Assembly: GCA_030248195.1 (NCBI GenBank)
Contig: JASAND010006234.1
Span: forward strand, 1 to 64,000
DNA from: Trissonchulus latispiculum
Taxonomy: Eukaryota > Nematoda > Enoplea > Enoplida > Ironidae
DNA: 64,000 bases
Reading direction: 5' to 3'
Below, in pieces: positions 11,500-22,564 of the stretch (positions are counted from its first letter, which is position 1; every line of letters starts with the position of its first letter). The notes below the pieces were generated by a model, which saw only the letters and a program-made list of their open reading frames with translations, was not told where the DNA came from and made no database searches. The translations under genes were made by a program, and so were the position numbers.

Positions 11500-12101
11500 C
11501 TGGGGGTTTTCTAGGCAAAAATAAGTAGGTGGAACGAGTGGGGGAACGCCCCCTCCCACTAGTGGGGGAAGGTCCAAAAGTGTGGGGAGTAAAATGGGCT
11601 AAAAAGGCTAAAAATACCGTATGAATAGCCTGTTTTAGTCAGAGGGGGGAAAAAGCATCACCGCCAAAGTGGGGGGAAAAAACAACGGCTCACCCTGCTC
11701 GACTGGCACATGATAGAGATGCAAAATCTAGTGACAATGAAAGTTCGAGTCTTGTACTTTAAGATCATACTACAAATTACCTTACCCGTCGATTGAGCGT
11801 TCGTGTGGCATGGGTCCGAAGTTGGCACCCAAAAATTGCCCAAAAACCTAAGGATTTTTCAAAATTTTAAGATTGTGCCAACTTACTGGTAATAGTTACA
11901 GGAGTTCTTTTGTGCATGAAGGGGTTTGTGGATGTGCTCTATAACGTGGGCTAGTCGGATTTTCGCTACGTCACACGGTTGAGAAATAGTGACCATCTTT
12001 TTTCCCCCCACACTTTTCCCACCAAAGGGGGGAAAAACAACGGTGTGCTTTTTTCCTCGCAGTTTCGTTTTTTTGATTTCAGCAAAAATAACGACTAATT
12101 G
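11500..12101. mobile_element. Truncated CTGGG-family MITE and flank
   Basis: At 11500 the sequence CTGGGGGTTTTCTAGGCAAA, followed by G and C runs with CCCACTAGTGGG, matches the left end of the MITE family. I could not find a matching right end, so the copy is probably truncated or interrupted. A short hairpin repeat (TTTTTTCCCCCC paired with GGGGGGAAAAA) lies at 11997-12037. Confidence 0.45.
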
Positions 12102-12326
12102 CAGGGTTCATGCGACCTGGAAAAACCTGGAAATACCTGGAAAAACCTGGAATTTGGGTAAACACCTGGAAAAACCTGGAATTTGCTGATTGATTCCAAA
12201 ATTTTACCTAATTTTTTATATTTACCATTGAAATATAAATAATTGCCCGAATTGTGATTTTGTTTAGCCCGGTTTGTCAGCTTTTCACTCATGGTTTGTA
12301 CATACGTATAGTTTTCTATTTGGTAT

Positions 12327-12458
12327 CTGGGCTTTTTCTAGGCGAAAAAAAGTGGGGGTGGGGCCGAGTGGGGGGGAAGGGGTCGAGTGGGGGGGAACCC
12401 AAAAAGTAGGGGGGCGGGGGGCGCCCCCCCCCACCCCCCCCCAGTAAAAAAAGCCCAG
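12327..12458. mobile_element. CTGGG-family MITE, copy 4 (short)
   Basis: The ends CTGGGCTTTTTCTAGGCG and ...AAAAAAAGCCCAG are flanked by the 5-bp duplication GGTAT (12322-12326 and 12459-12463). At 132 bases it is almost only termini plus G and C runs and lacks the usual AT-rich core. It appears to be an internally deleted copy that still transposed. Confidence 0.87.
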
Positions 12459-13590
12459 GGTATTGTATGTAATATGTTTTATAGCAATACGCCTTTCCTT
12501 ACACTTTGTTATTTTAAATTTTATTTTCATAACACAGAAATCTGAAAATTTTACCCTAAAAGGCGAACATTGCCCATAATTACGATTACCGAAGATTATA
12601 CTAAAATTTTTTTCGGAATTTTTTCCGTGCCATCTGGAAAATGCCTATTTTTAAAGCATTTTTGCGCCTTCGGCGCGAAATTGTGCATTTTTTATCTTAA
12701 TACGTGTTTCGTAGCCCAAAATGAGATCAGATACCCTACTTTCACCAGCTTTTACATCGTTTGGGTGCTTCAACAGTGCCTTAAGTATTTTTAATTTCAA
12801 AGAATGCTCTGTATAATTTCCACGAAGGTCTCAAGATAAAAAAACTTCTCAGCTTATAGGGGGTGCCGCCCCCAGACCCCCTGACAATTTTTGCATTCCC
12901 CTTCGAAATGTTTTCTGGCTACGCTAGTGCCCCTGCGTATCTATTTTTCGTCTGCTATTCACAGTTTAACATTATAATTCAACGAGCACGGTGCGTAAAA
13001 TGAGGCTAAGACTCTCTAATCTGATTTATAATCAGCTAAGAACGCATAAACTCGACGTTAAGTGCTTTTATTGCGTTTATAACGCGGAGAAGCGATTTTT
13101 GTAAATTTTTGTAAATTGTAAACAATTTTACATTCGTTAGTCATTATGTAGTTTTTAGACTTTTCAAGATGTTTTTTACACTTTTTAACACTAGATTTGT
13201 ATTTTTAACACTTTAATACTAGTTTTTTCGGATATTAACGAATTACAAGTTTTGTAAAGATTTAACCTATTTTTAGCCTTCATACTTCCAAAAGTTTGAC
13301 TGAGAATGCAAATAGTTACCGCACGATGGGCACCGAAAAACCCGATATATAGGTTCAATTATTTAGGAGAATTTTGCGAAACTGTTGAAAATTGTCCGAA
13401 AGTTTTTGAAATACATTTGAAAAATTGAAAGTTCTAAAAATTTTTTGAAACGGTCTAGATCAGACATTAACATAGGGTCGGGTCCTGGGGGGGCTTGTCC
13501 CCAAAAAATTTGGAGGGGGCTTTGTACTTTGAACAAAAATTTTCAGGGGGGCTCGTTCCTCAAGAAAAAATTTGTAAAATTTTTCTAAAA

Positions 13591-13860
13591 ATTAATTTTA
13601 TTAAACCAATTTTTTGTCAAAATTTGCAAAAAATCTTCAATTTTTGGAAAAAATTTCAAAATTTTGCCCAATTTTCCCGAAAACTTAAACATTTTATCTA
13701 AAAAATTTCGGCGAAGCCGCAAAAAATTAATTTTATTAAACCAATTTTTTGTCAAAATTTGCAAAAAAATCTTCAATTTTTGGAAAAAATTTCAAAATTT
13801 TGCCCAATTTTCCCGAAAACTTAAACATTTTATCTAAAAAATTTCGGCGAAGCCGCAAAT
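13591..13860. repeat. 135-bp tandem duplication
   Basis: Two nearly identical units start with ATTAATTTTATTAAACC at 13591 and 13726. Each ends with a hairpin CGGCGAAGCCG (13709-13719 and 13845-13855). The unit length is a multiple of three, so it creates repetitive chance frames on both strands that should not be read as genes. Confidence 0.85.
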
Positions 13861-14411
13861 TTTTTGAATTTTACTGTAAAACTAATTTTCTCCGGCTGTT
13901 TTTGGTTCTTGGCCATGTTTTCGTTACCCCTTGTCCCCGACGGCGATAGGGCTTGTAGCTTGTCCGGGTTGGAAGGGCTTGGACTCCCCCCAGACCCCCC
14001 GCGTTAACCTATGGTCTAGATTTATATTTGTAGCTTTAAAATACTGTTTAACGCTTTAATTTATTAAAATTTGCCCTTTTTTAGCGCTCCAGAATCAGTT
14101 TAAAGCCATTGGGGTTATCGAAAAACAAAAAATACTGGAAAACCGGAAAAACTAGTTTTCCGCATTTTGCCGGAAAAACCCGGCCCAGATTTACCATTAC
14201 TTTAATTAATGTCGGGACAAGGGTCTGGTTGTCGGGCTTGGGAGCAGCGCATCGCTGGTTTTAATTTCCTGGTACCCCAAAAATGCTCCAGATTGACACT
14301 AATTTGATCAAAATTTAATAATATGTACAAAACCTGGAAAATTGCCGCTGAAAACCTTGAAAAACCTGGAAAAACCTGGAAATTGAAACTGAAAAGTCCG
14401 CATGATCCCTG

Positions 14412-15699
14412 TAAATTGTTTACTCATTTGAACTGTTATACCCCCCAATTGACCTTCCGCTGCCGAAAAGCGCCATATGACCTGCCCCTGTGGAGGAATG
14501 CTGGCAAATATTCCCAGGGGGGCAAATCATGCGGATAACAAGAAAATTAGGGTCATAAACAATATTTTTGTGATATTATGAACTGTGGACAATCCAGAGA
14601 GTTTCGCAAGTGTGGATATACAAAAGACTACACCCGAAATGGATGACCCCTGAACATTTTTTGCGATTTTGCCACCCATCATTAAAATAAAACACTCAAT
14701 TTCTTGCGGGTTAATATTGCAAAATAGTGTATTTTATCATTGCAAGTTAACACAAAAGGCGATTAAATTATAAATTATCAAAAAATAAGATTTTGTATAT
14801 ATACCAAAAATCTTAATTTCCTAGCAATGTTGGCCCATTGCTAAATTTGGCTTATATGGTGGACAATACTAAGCCTGGCTGCCGGCAACGAGTTTCTAGA
14901 AGTAGTTATTGCGTTTTATGCCTTTAAATGCCATTTATCTGCTGTTGTGGTGGTAAAGGAACGAAATTTGGTACCATCTTTTTTCCCCACCCCCATCCTT
15001 TTTTTACCCCACTTGTGGGGGAAAATGATGGTCTATATTGAGGCTAGCCTACTAGAAGTACACCCGAATGCTGATTTTACTGGTGGTATAGAAAGTACAG
15101 GCCAAGCCCTACATGCTGGTATATAAAGCGTCTGGCTAGCTGCAGTCAGTCTGTAGCGAGTAATAACCTTATTTCGAAAATCGTTGTTTTTTACCCCCCC
15201 CCCCCTGACTGTACTGTTATAACTAAGCTTAAAAGTGCTCAAATATTAAGTTAGCACCAAAAATACGATTTTTGACCAAAATACGATTTTTGACCAAAAA
15301 TCCTTAAACTTTGCCATTTTCTGGGCTCCTTGGGAGGGGATGCCCAAAAAAGTGGAGGCGGGAACAAGTGGGGAAGGGTCGAATGAGGTTGGGAAACCCA
15401 AAAAGTGGCCCCCCAGACTTGGCTCATTCCCCTAGAATCGCCCCCCTCCAGGCCAGGATTAGAGCTTGCCGACCCCCCCCAGACTCCAGAAGTCAAAAGA
15501 AAGATAGGGTTTTTGATTTTTTATCATTTTGCAGCCATTTTAAACTTAAATTTAAGTTAGGTAAACATTGTTCAACTTTTAGCTCAGCAGCAAAAATAGC
15601 TATTTTTAAAACATTTTTTGAAAAATTGTCGCCCCCCCCAGGAATCGGTGATCCATCCAGACCTGATAAGGGTAGAGTTGCCCCTCCAGACATTTTTTG
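14412..15699. other. Degenerate repeat DNA, no gene
   Basis: Contains the hairpin repeat at 14972-15031 and C/G-run sequence from 15195 to 15660. The end at about 15690-15708 reads CCTAAGAAAAAGCC, like a decayed MITE terminus. No left terminus was found. The frames through this area have no recognisable domain. Confidence 0.4.
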
Positions 15700-16089
15700 C
15701 CTAAGAAAAAGCCAACGATGTATATACATAAAGTCAACATGGACATTCAGCTCCGGAGAGTGGATGCCTGCCGAACCCTCCAGACAATAAAGTCAAAACC
15801 CAGCAAAATTTCTGTGTTGTACACAAAATGGATAGCGGGAATGAGATCACGGCACCAGAAAACCATTTTGGACACAGTCTGCAGTCCTATTACGTATAGC
15901 GGAGCGCGGGAGTAATAAAACATTTTATGGTTTTTTGTTAACGAATTCACAGAAAACCACGGGTTCGCAGAAGTCACCCATGGATCTAATCTAGTCAGAA
16001 TACAGCTAGGAAAATTTTTTCATGCAGGTTGGTCCTTACTTAATTTCTAATTTCGGTCCTAGGTTTCTGGATCCAAAGTGACTACCCTG
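15700..16089. other. Unassigned, possible short coding remnant
   Basis: A plus-strand frame from about 15739 to 15913 (58 residues from ATG) has unusually balanced composition for this window, but no motif I recognise. It could be an exon or transposon remnant. I do not call a gene. Confidence 0.25.
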
Positions 16090-16459
16090 CTGGGCTTATT
16101 CTAGTGGGGGGGATGGCCCCCCCATAAACACCCTTTCCCCCCAAAATGGTTTCACCCAAAAATCGCCCCCCCCCCAAAAGTGGGCGCTCCTTTTTGTACC
16201 AAATTTTGCCCTGAAAAAATCGCTCAGAAGGCCAAATGTTCAAACATTTTCCGGCTTCGCCAGAAATTTTTACTCAATTTTTGCCCTTTTCAACACTAAA
16301 TCTGCTTATTTTTGCTATAAAAATCAACTTTTATAGTATATGCCAGAAAATAGCGCTATTTTTAGCATATTTTTCGAAAAATTTTCGCCCCCCCCCAAAA
16401 ATTCCTTGCCCCTCGGACTTTTGGGCCCCCCCAAGAAAAAATCCCTAGAATAAGCCCAG
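16090..16459. mobile_element. CTGGG-family MITE, copy 5
   Basis: It has a perfect 15-bp TIR, CTGGGCTTATTCTAG and CTAGAATAAGCCCAG. The flanks CCCTG (16085-16089) and CCCTA (16460-16464) are a 5-bp duplication with one mismatch. Poly-C and poly-G runs and the hairpin CCGGCTTCGCCAG (16251-16263) are inside. It lies just past the 3-prime end of the RNase H-bearing LINE. Confidence 0.88.
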
Positions 16460-18209
16460 CCCTAGCCCATTTGCTTAACCCTGTTTATTGATTCCAGGAA
16501 TCCACCTTTTTGTGTTCGGTTCCTCTTGTAATCACAACACAAACAATTTGGTGGAGTGATTTCGCATCCGGATCGGCCACGTCACTTAGCCCAGGGTCAA
16601 AAGTTTTATTTCAAGTTGTTGTACTTCGGATCGTTGGCAAACGTCAATTGATCCGGACACCTGATAGGCGCCCGCGTTCCCGGAGAAAGGCAATTACATT
16701 CCCCGGGGAACCCCATAGGACCTGGTGCGAAGGGTTGGAACCGAGGTGTCTGAGGCGGGCCGCATCCGCCTGGGGGCAGTCTATTAGGACATGGTTCAGA
16801 TCATCTGTTTTTCCTGGGCAATATTGGCAGAAAGGAGTATCTTAGGCTCTAATTCGGTGCAGATACTAATTGTTCCCTGGTGGAAGGAGGAGGAAGGACG
16901 GGACAGCCAAGTCTTTGGGAACTGAGATTTGATTGCCAGCACTGATATTCGCGCTTTTGAACCAGGGCTCTGGCTGACGACAGGTCAGTGGGAGCTTCAT
17001 CTTGGCTTAGAACGGAATCCAGGTTCGCCAACGAGTCCGCACAATCGTTACCCGGGATCCCGGAATACCCCGGGATCCAATAGATGGCCACAGTTCGGTT
17101 TTCCGGAGAACATATTTCCTTAAGTAGAGATCAAACTTCAATCTCCACAGACGAACGCGCTCTGCCGGGGCCAGAGATGAGCTTCTGGACCACAGATTTA
17201 GAGTCCAGAAAAATACCGATAGATTGGTCGTCGTTGGAGCTGACATCCCGGATCCAGTGGAGAGCATGAGTAAGTGTGGTCAATTCCGCCCGATAGCTCG
17301 AAGTGAACGTGCCAGCAGGTTCGCTGATGTTTCTGGTAGTTTTGTTTCGATAGTGAATGATGTGCACTCCTGCACCACCGTTTTCGCATCCATTTTTGGC
17401 TGAGCCATCCGTGTAGTCCCGGGGAGTAGTTGGGGTCAGCAGCCAGCATCTGTAGAGTTTGGCCCCGTTTGGCTTCAAAAGGGTCGCTGCGTCGGTTAGA
17501 GAGGCTCAGGTCGTCGATGATGGAAAGGCCACCGGGATATTCCCAGGGTGGCAGTGGGCCTGTTGCATTCAGGGAGTCAGTAAGTAGGTTTAATAGTTAG
17601 TGTCACGCTTTCCCACTTCGCTCCAACTACGCTGGCTACCCTGACGTTGTCGGACAGAGCGTTCGGCTGACTTCTTCACTGGGTTGCTAAGGGGCAGGCG
17701 TCTAGATTTTTCGAAAGCTAGGCAGGTTCCAATCCTAGCCCGGGGTTCCAGCGGGATATGGTTGGCTTCGTTTTGCACCCGATCAGCGGGAGATCCTCCC
17801 AGGCAGCCAGAGATGGTTCTTGCTGCTTCGTCTGGAGCTTGGCAAAGTTGGAATCAGCTGTAGTGCCCATCCAGGCAGAGCAGCAGTATTCCTTTGCAGA
17901 TGCGATGTATGTGAGGTAGACCAACCGTAGATCTTCTTTCGAGCTACCCCATCAGGTTCCTGGTAGGGTCTTGAGCACATTGTTACATTTTCTGATCTTC
18001 ACAGTGATGGAATCAATGTGCGCTTTGAAGGACAGGCTGGGGTCAAATTTAATTCCCAGAAAGGTGGGATTTTATTATAGGGAACTAGTTGACCCACTAT
18101 CTGCAGTATGGGTATGAAGCTCTGCCCTTCCTTCCAGGTGGTAAAGAGGGTTGATTCATATTTCCCAGCGTTGATTTCCATGTAGTTAGAATGGGCCCAG
18201 TCAGATATA
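16460..18209 (-). pseudogene. Non-LTR retrotransposon (RNase H type) ORF2, 3-prime part, dead
   Basis: Read on the minus strand, this is the C-terminal part of a LINE ORF2. From 18209 downward it shows the post-catalytic RT segment (SDWAHSNYMEINAGK), then a linker region (YIASAKEYCCSAWM). An RNase H domain follows with catalytic-type blocks TDGSAKNG, YRAELTTL and FLDSKSVV (about 17150-17415) and the block WIPGYSGIPGND (about 17030-17075). A zinc-knuckle-like C-x2-C-x8-H-x4-C follows at about 16785-16830 and ends in TGA at 16644. Known LINE clades with RNase H (I, R1, LOA and relatives) share this order. The copy is broken: an in-frame TGA at 17131-17133, a frame change before the knuckle, and several frame changes between 17480 and 18000. 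The block usually PGHSG reads PGYSG here. The RT continues across the S insertion at 19474-19617. Confidence 0.88.
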
Positions 18210-19473
18210 TAGCAAGCTTAACAAAAAAATCACCCGAAATTTTAACAAAAAAAGATCACCCCAACCTGACTCACAGGAAAGTCGCAGAGACCCAATTTTT
18301 GCATGGTGATAGCCACACATCTCGACATTACAGCCGTGAGTTTGAGCCCCTAGGCCCTCTCCATGCGTTCAGGGTAGACCTTTAAGTGAGGGTACCCAAA
18401 AGTGACCTCAAAAACGTTCATGACCGAGGTTCGAATTTCGGCTGCTATTTACTAAGGGAAAACCCTAGGCAACCCATATTGTATATACATGTGACATGTC
18501 CTGACTGTGGGCTATCGATACATATATAGAAGTTCCCAGTCGGACGTCGGACTCTGAGCCGTCCTGGGGTGGGTGATTTTTTTGTTAAAATTTTAACAAA
18601 TAAAAAATCATTTTTATGTTTCGTTACTGATGTCAGAACAGCAGCTATAGCAAAACTAACGTCAAAATCGAGCTCAGCGACCTTGAAAACTTTTATTTAA
18701 GTTGTTTTTGAGGTTGCCTGACACTTCTGGGAGCCCAACCTGGTAACCAGCCGGGCCTAGACCGTCCGACGGTAAACGTGATCCCAGAAGTCAGTATTAG
18801 GCCATAGTTACCTAAAAACTAATGCCAGATTTGAATTCAGCGCCCTCGAAAACCCCCTAGGACATGTTTATAGCCACTTCGGACTGTCCAGTTGGTATCT
18901 GGAACTGGAGGGTCCGGACGGGTCCGGCAGGGGTCACGTGACCGTGGGTCATACCCCAGCAACATACGAAGTTCTGAGTTTCTCTGCCAAAATGCCTGGA
19001 AACAGGTTATAATCACTCACAAACACGAAAAAACAACGTTTTAGCCTTTAAAACGGCAGTTTATAGCCACCAGACTTCATACTAGACCCTGCCGGGGGCC
19101 ATCAGTGACCACTTACACTTCGGCGGGGTCAGTTGCCTTAGTTGGAGCACTAGGTCAGCGGTTTGGGGTTCTACGTTATTTAGTGCGCTAAATCCAAAAC
19201 TGAAGAGAAAAACTTGCTAGCTGCTCTCTGGGATCCGATCCGCCACTGATTTTTTTTGTTAACGGGTGATTTTTTTGTTAAACCTTTAACAAAAAAATCA
19301 CACATTTTCGTCTACTGCTACTTACTGGTAGGTCGTAGAGAAACGAAACTGGGGAGGGTTTTTAAAGCTTAGCCCAAGACCTATCCATGGGTCCTCAAAG
19401 TAATCTATTTGGTTTAGTTTTGCGAAAGTTCCAGCCAAAAAACCGAAGTTTGATTTTTTTGTTAAGCTTGCTA
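18210..19473. mobile_element. S element inserted in the LINE RT (MITE-free copy)
   Basis: The TIRs are TAGCAAGCTTAACAAAAAAA and its near-perfect inverse at 19450-19473. TA lies on both sides (18208-18209 and 19474-19475). Removing the element and one TA joins the LINE reading frame without loss, from ...QQALDC to ISDWAHS... . The body aligns with the tandem-array S copies but is several percent diverged and lacks their MITE, so it preserves the pre-insertion state of that site near 18696. Confidence 0.9.
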
Positions 19474-19617
19474 TACAGTCCAGCGCTTGCTGCAGGAGAG
19501 ATTCCGCTTTCATGGGTGATGAATGTTGGGTCCAGACGGCCAAGTCGTCTGCAACAAGAGTGACGAACACAACTTCTGGCAGATATTTAGCGATTGAGTT
19601 TACAAAGATGAGGACAG
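19474..19617 (-). pseudogene. Same LINE, RT catalytic segment
   Basis: The minus-strand translation reads FVNSIAKYLPEVVFVTLVADD and then LAVWTQ. It contains the RT catalytic box as VADD (the usual form is F/Y-A-D-D) and continues to LLQQALDC at the S boundary. It is interrupted at about 19618 by unrelated sequence followed by a MITE. No earlier RT or endonuclease part of this LINE was found further on. Confidence 0.85.
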
Positions 19618-19685
19618 GTTTTTTTTGTGCATTTTATTGTGCATATGCACACTTTTTTTCCAAAATGCACACTCGAAAGGTCCAC

Positions 19686-20044
19686 CTGGCTTATCCCTAG
19701 TGGGGGGGGTGGGAGGGCCGCCCCCCATTCGGCGACCTCCCCCCCCATTCGAGGAGCCCCCCCATAAATTCCGACCTCCTTTCCATAACCCCAAAAATTC
19801 CCAAATTTTACCATTTTTACCCTAAATTTTCAAAAAATTTTCCGGCTTCGCCGGATTTTTGACTAAATTTTCGCTATTTTAGCTTAAAAACACCTAAAAT
19901 TAGTCATTTTTTAGCGATTTTTAGCAGTTTGTACACAAAAAACCAACAAAAATTCGAAAAAATTTCTAAAAATATGCCCCCCCATTTTGGGTGAACCCCC
20001 CCCATGAAGGCCCCCCCATAAAAAATTGCCAAGGGATAAGCCAG
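19686..20044. mobile_element. CTGGG-family MITE, copy 6
   Basis: The TIRs are CTGGCTTATCCCTAG and ...AAGGGATAAGCCAG, with the perfect 5-bp duplication TCCAC (19681-19685 and 20045-20049). C and G runs lie at each end, and the hairpin CCGGCTTCGCCGG is at 19842-19854. Confidence 0.9.
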
Positions 20045-20222
20045 TCCACCATTCCATGAGGTGACGGCCATCGGAACAGATTTATTTCAAGTCAAGATAG
20101 CCTAAAAACTTGCCTATAAAAGTCTTTGGTGAGGATCACATACACTAGCGTAGATGCGGGGGGCGGCTTCGGCGCTAAAGTTAGGCAATTGAGTTATATA
20201 TCTCAATGACTTACTTGACTTA

Positions 20223-21398
20223 TTGGCCCAGACGATTTCCGTTCATGAAAGTCCCAATCCATTGACAATCCTTCTCCAAGACGATCTGTCTTGGGCAGTC
20301 CGATACCAATCCCGTAAACCCAGCTTCTGTACATCATCCAGGGCTACATCGGACCATTGCTTCCTTGGTCTGCCTGGCCTTGCCAGAGCCCGTGGGCCAT
20401 CTGGGATCCATCCAAACAGCATCCGTTTAGGAATCCTGTTGTCAGTTTGTCTAGACACATGACCCAGCCACCGTAATCTCGAGTTAACTAGGCTGTCCTT
20501 GATAGGTGGAATACCTACCACACGCATCCCTCAGTGTCGCAACCGGGACATGGTCTCTGAGTGACACCCCCATAATTCGTCGCAGGCAGTTGTTTTGGAA
20601 TACTTCTGGGCGCGTAGTGTCTGTTGTTCGAGGTGCCCAAGACTCGCAGCCGTAAAGGAGAACTGCCAGCACAGAAGATTTGAACAAGCTGAGCTTAACG
20701 TGTTATTGCAGGTCGTGATTATTCCAGATGTAAGAAAGTTTGCTCATTGCTGAAGGAGACACTTGCTAGCCTGATTCGATTAGTGATTTCATCGTTCAGC
20801 TGTCCATCTTGCGAGAAAACACAGCTAAGGTACTTAAATTCTGTAGCCGTTTCGATGTCTTCTCCGCCAAACTGGAGGACATCAGACATTAGGCTCATCA
20901 GACAAACAGACGGCCTTCGTTTTCGGACAGCTGATCTCTAGACCCAAGGTCCCACATACTTCAGCAAAACAACTTACAATCTGGTTGATGTCAGCTGGAG
21001 TTGTTGCAATTAAGGCGGCATCATCAGCAAACAATATGGCAGTGATGGTACCAATGAAAGACTCTTCGCTCTTACGCTTTCTACCATCAGGAAAAAACCG
21101 ACTACCACGTTTGAAACATATGGATGCGCCTATGTTTGCGAGGTGAAGGAGGCGTTTTACGGCGACATCGATATAACAATTAAACAGGAATGGGGTCAGA
21201 ACGCATCCTTGTCGAACACCAGTACGTATTCGGAGCCATTCTGAGGGCTCCCCATAGATTTTTACAGCGCAGTCGGTATTGTTGTGAAGGACTTGAATGA
21301 GTCTATTTAGTTTGCCTTGTATGCCAAAGAACGGCAGGATTTTCCACGGCGTCTCACGATCAACACTGTCATATGCCTTCTTGAGATCTACAAATCTA
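20223..21398 (-). pseudogene. RTE-type non-LTR retrotransposon, reverse transcriptase part, dead
   Basis: Minus-strand reading from 21398 downward gives RT box A as VDLKKAYDSVDRE, then GVRQGCVLTPF (about 21190-21225), then the catalytic FADDAAL (about 21010-21032). After that come the post-RT segments LLYGCESWAPR (about 20630) and RLRWLGHVSRQ, RIPKRML, ALARPGRPRKQW (about 20340-20500), ending near 20243. This order is typical of RTE-clade elements. The frame is lost between the FADD and post-RT segments (around 20900) and again near 20690 and 20520, so the copy is non-functional. It is separated from its endonuclease part by a MITE fragment. Confidence 0.88.
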
Positions 21399-21657
21399 TA
21401 TATATATATACAGTATAGTGAGCTAAAAAATTGACTATTTTAACTTAAATCTTAAGCTTAAAAAAGCTAAAAGTGCTTGAAAATAGGTAAAAGTCCGGCG
21501 AAGCCGGAAAAAATTTTCAAAATTTTCCCTCAAAACCCTATTTTTCGGGACACTTTAGGGTGGGGGGGAAGGCCCGAATCCTGGGGGGGGCGATTCTGGG
21601 GTCGACCCAAGTCTGGGGGGGGACGGATTTCTGGGGCCCCCTGTAGGAAAGAGCCAG
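21399..21657. mobile_element. CTGGG-family MITE fragment in the RTE copy
   Basis: The right terminus CTGTAGGAAAGAGCCAG (about 21641-21657), G runs and the hairpin CCGGCGAAGCCGG (21495-21507) match the MITE family. The left terminus is missing; a short TA run sits at that edge. About 200 residues of RTE sequence expected between the endonuclease and RT box A are also absent, so the event combined insertion with deletion. Confidence 0.7.
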
Positions 21658-22325
21658 TCAGCTTTTCAGATTTAGATTTCAGAGGTGTTGGCGTCGATTT
21701 CAGATAGTTGTTGGCTACGTACTGCTCTCTTCTGCTTGCACAGTTCAATAGTCTCAGGGGAGATCCAGTTAGGCTGGCAACGATTCTTTCACCCAAGCAC
21801 CTCTGCAGCAGCAGACGTCAAAGCCGCTTTCAAGATTGACCACTTTTCTTCAACGGAGACATTTTCACCGTTGCCTGCAGTATCGGCAGCTTCTCATTCA
21901 CGGACTGACGGTAACGATTTGCGCATTCTGGAGAAAGCAGTTTGTCTGAGTCAAACTGGACCAAGGCCGCGTCCCGTTTTCGAGATCGCAATCTGAATCT
22001 GATGGGCGCCACCAAAAGCCGATGATCCGTTCCTCTTGAGAGATCTGTGACTCCAGGCAAGTTGGCACTACCCCACACTCGGCAGTCTCTGACAGCCGAA
22101 TTGAACCGGTTACTGAAACATATAAAATCCAGGGTCTTATTAGCCAGTCCAGTGTTAGAATACCACGTTACCTGATGTGCTCGCTTATGCCTGAATGATG
22201 TATTCATTATTCGTAGGCGGTTTGGGTTACACAAGTTTACAAGCCTAAAACCGTTATCATTGGACTGTCCATAGCCGAAGGGACCTGTGCTGCGCCCATT
22301 TCGTCTTTGATCAGCTCCAACTATA
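21658..22325 (-). pseudogene. RTE-type retrotransposon, endonuclease C-terminal part
   Basis: The minus-strand frame beginning near 22325 reads GADQRRNGRSTGPFGYG, then NDNGFRLVNLC, NTSFRHKRAHQVTW and LDFICFSNRF, then RGTDHRLLVAPIRFRL. This is the known order of the APE-type endonuclease of RTE elements, with the final D-H of the active site present as TDH (usually SDH). It continues to a linker reading NWISPETIELC near 21760. The N-terminal half of the endonuclease is absent (5-prime truncation, usual for LINE copies). A stop and frame changes occur in the linker. Confidence 0.85.
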
Positions 22326-22564
22326 TCTCAATACAAGTAACAAAAATGCTCCGCAGAATAATGAGTCAAAACAGACACCAGTCCACGGATCCGTGGGGGG
22401 TGCATGGATATCAATGAGAATAGGAAAATATCAAAACGTGGACACCCAGAAATCTAACCAACCTTAGTCACGCGACCGGTTTTGGAATCGACGTGGTCCG
22501 GTCCCTTCTTCAGGCAACATGATGGAGCACTCAAGACCTTCAGGATTTGCTTTGAGCAAAGTGG

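Larger units (their letters stand above)
12102..14411. mobile_element. Probable hAT-like element with CCTGGAAAAA subterminal repeats
   Basis: The left end CAGGGTTCATGCGACCTGG pairs with the right end ...CCGCATGATCCCTG. Several CCTGGAAAAA-type repeats lie just inside the left end (12117-12182), and a similar set lies just inside the right end (14330-14375). The 8-bp flanks match only weakly (ACTAATTG and GTAAATTG), so the boundaries are tentative. A MITE sits inside at 12327-12458 and a 135-bp tandem duplication at 13591-13860. No transposase frame is seen. Confidence 0.6.

Noticed and set aside
18427..18440. Possible B box (GGTTCGAATTTC) of a second tRNA or SINE in the S element
   Set aside because: No convincing A box or cloverleaf upstream, and the position lies within an element defined by TIRs.
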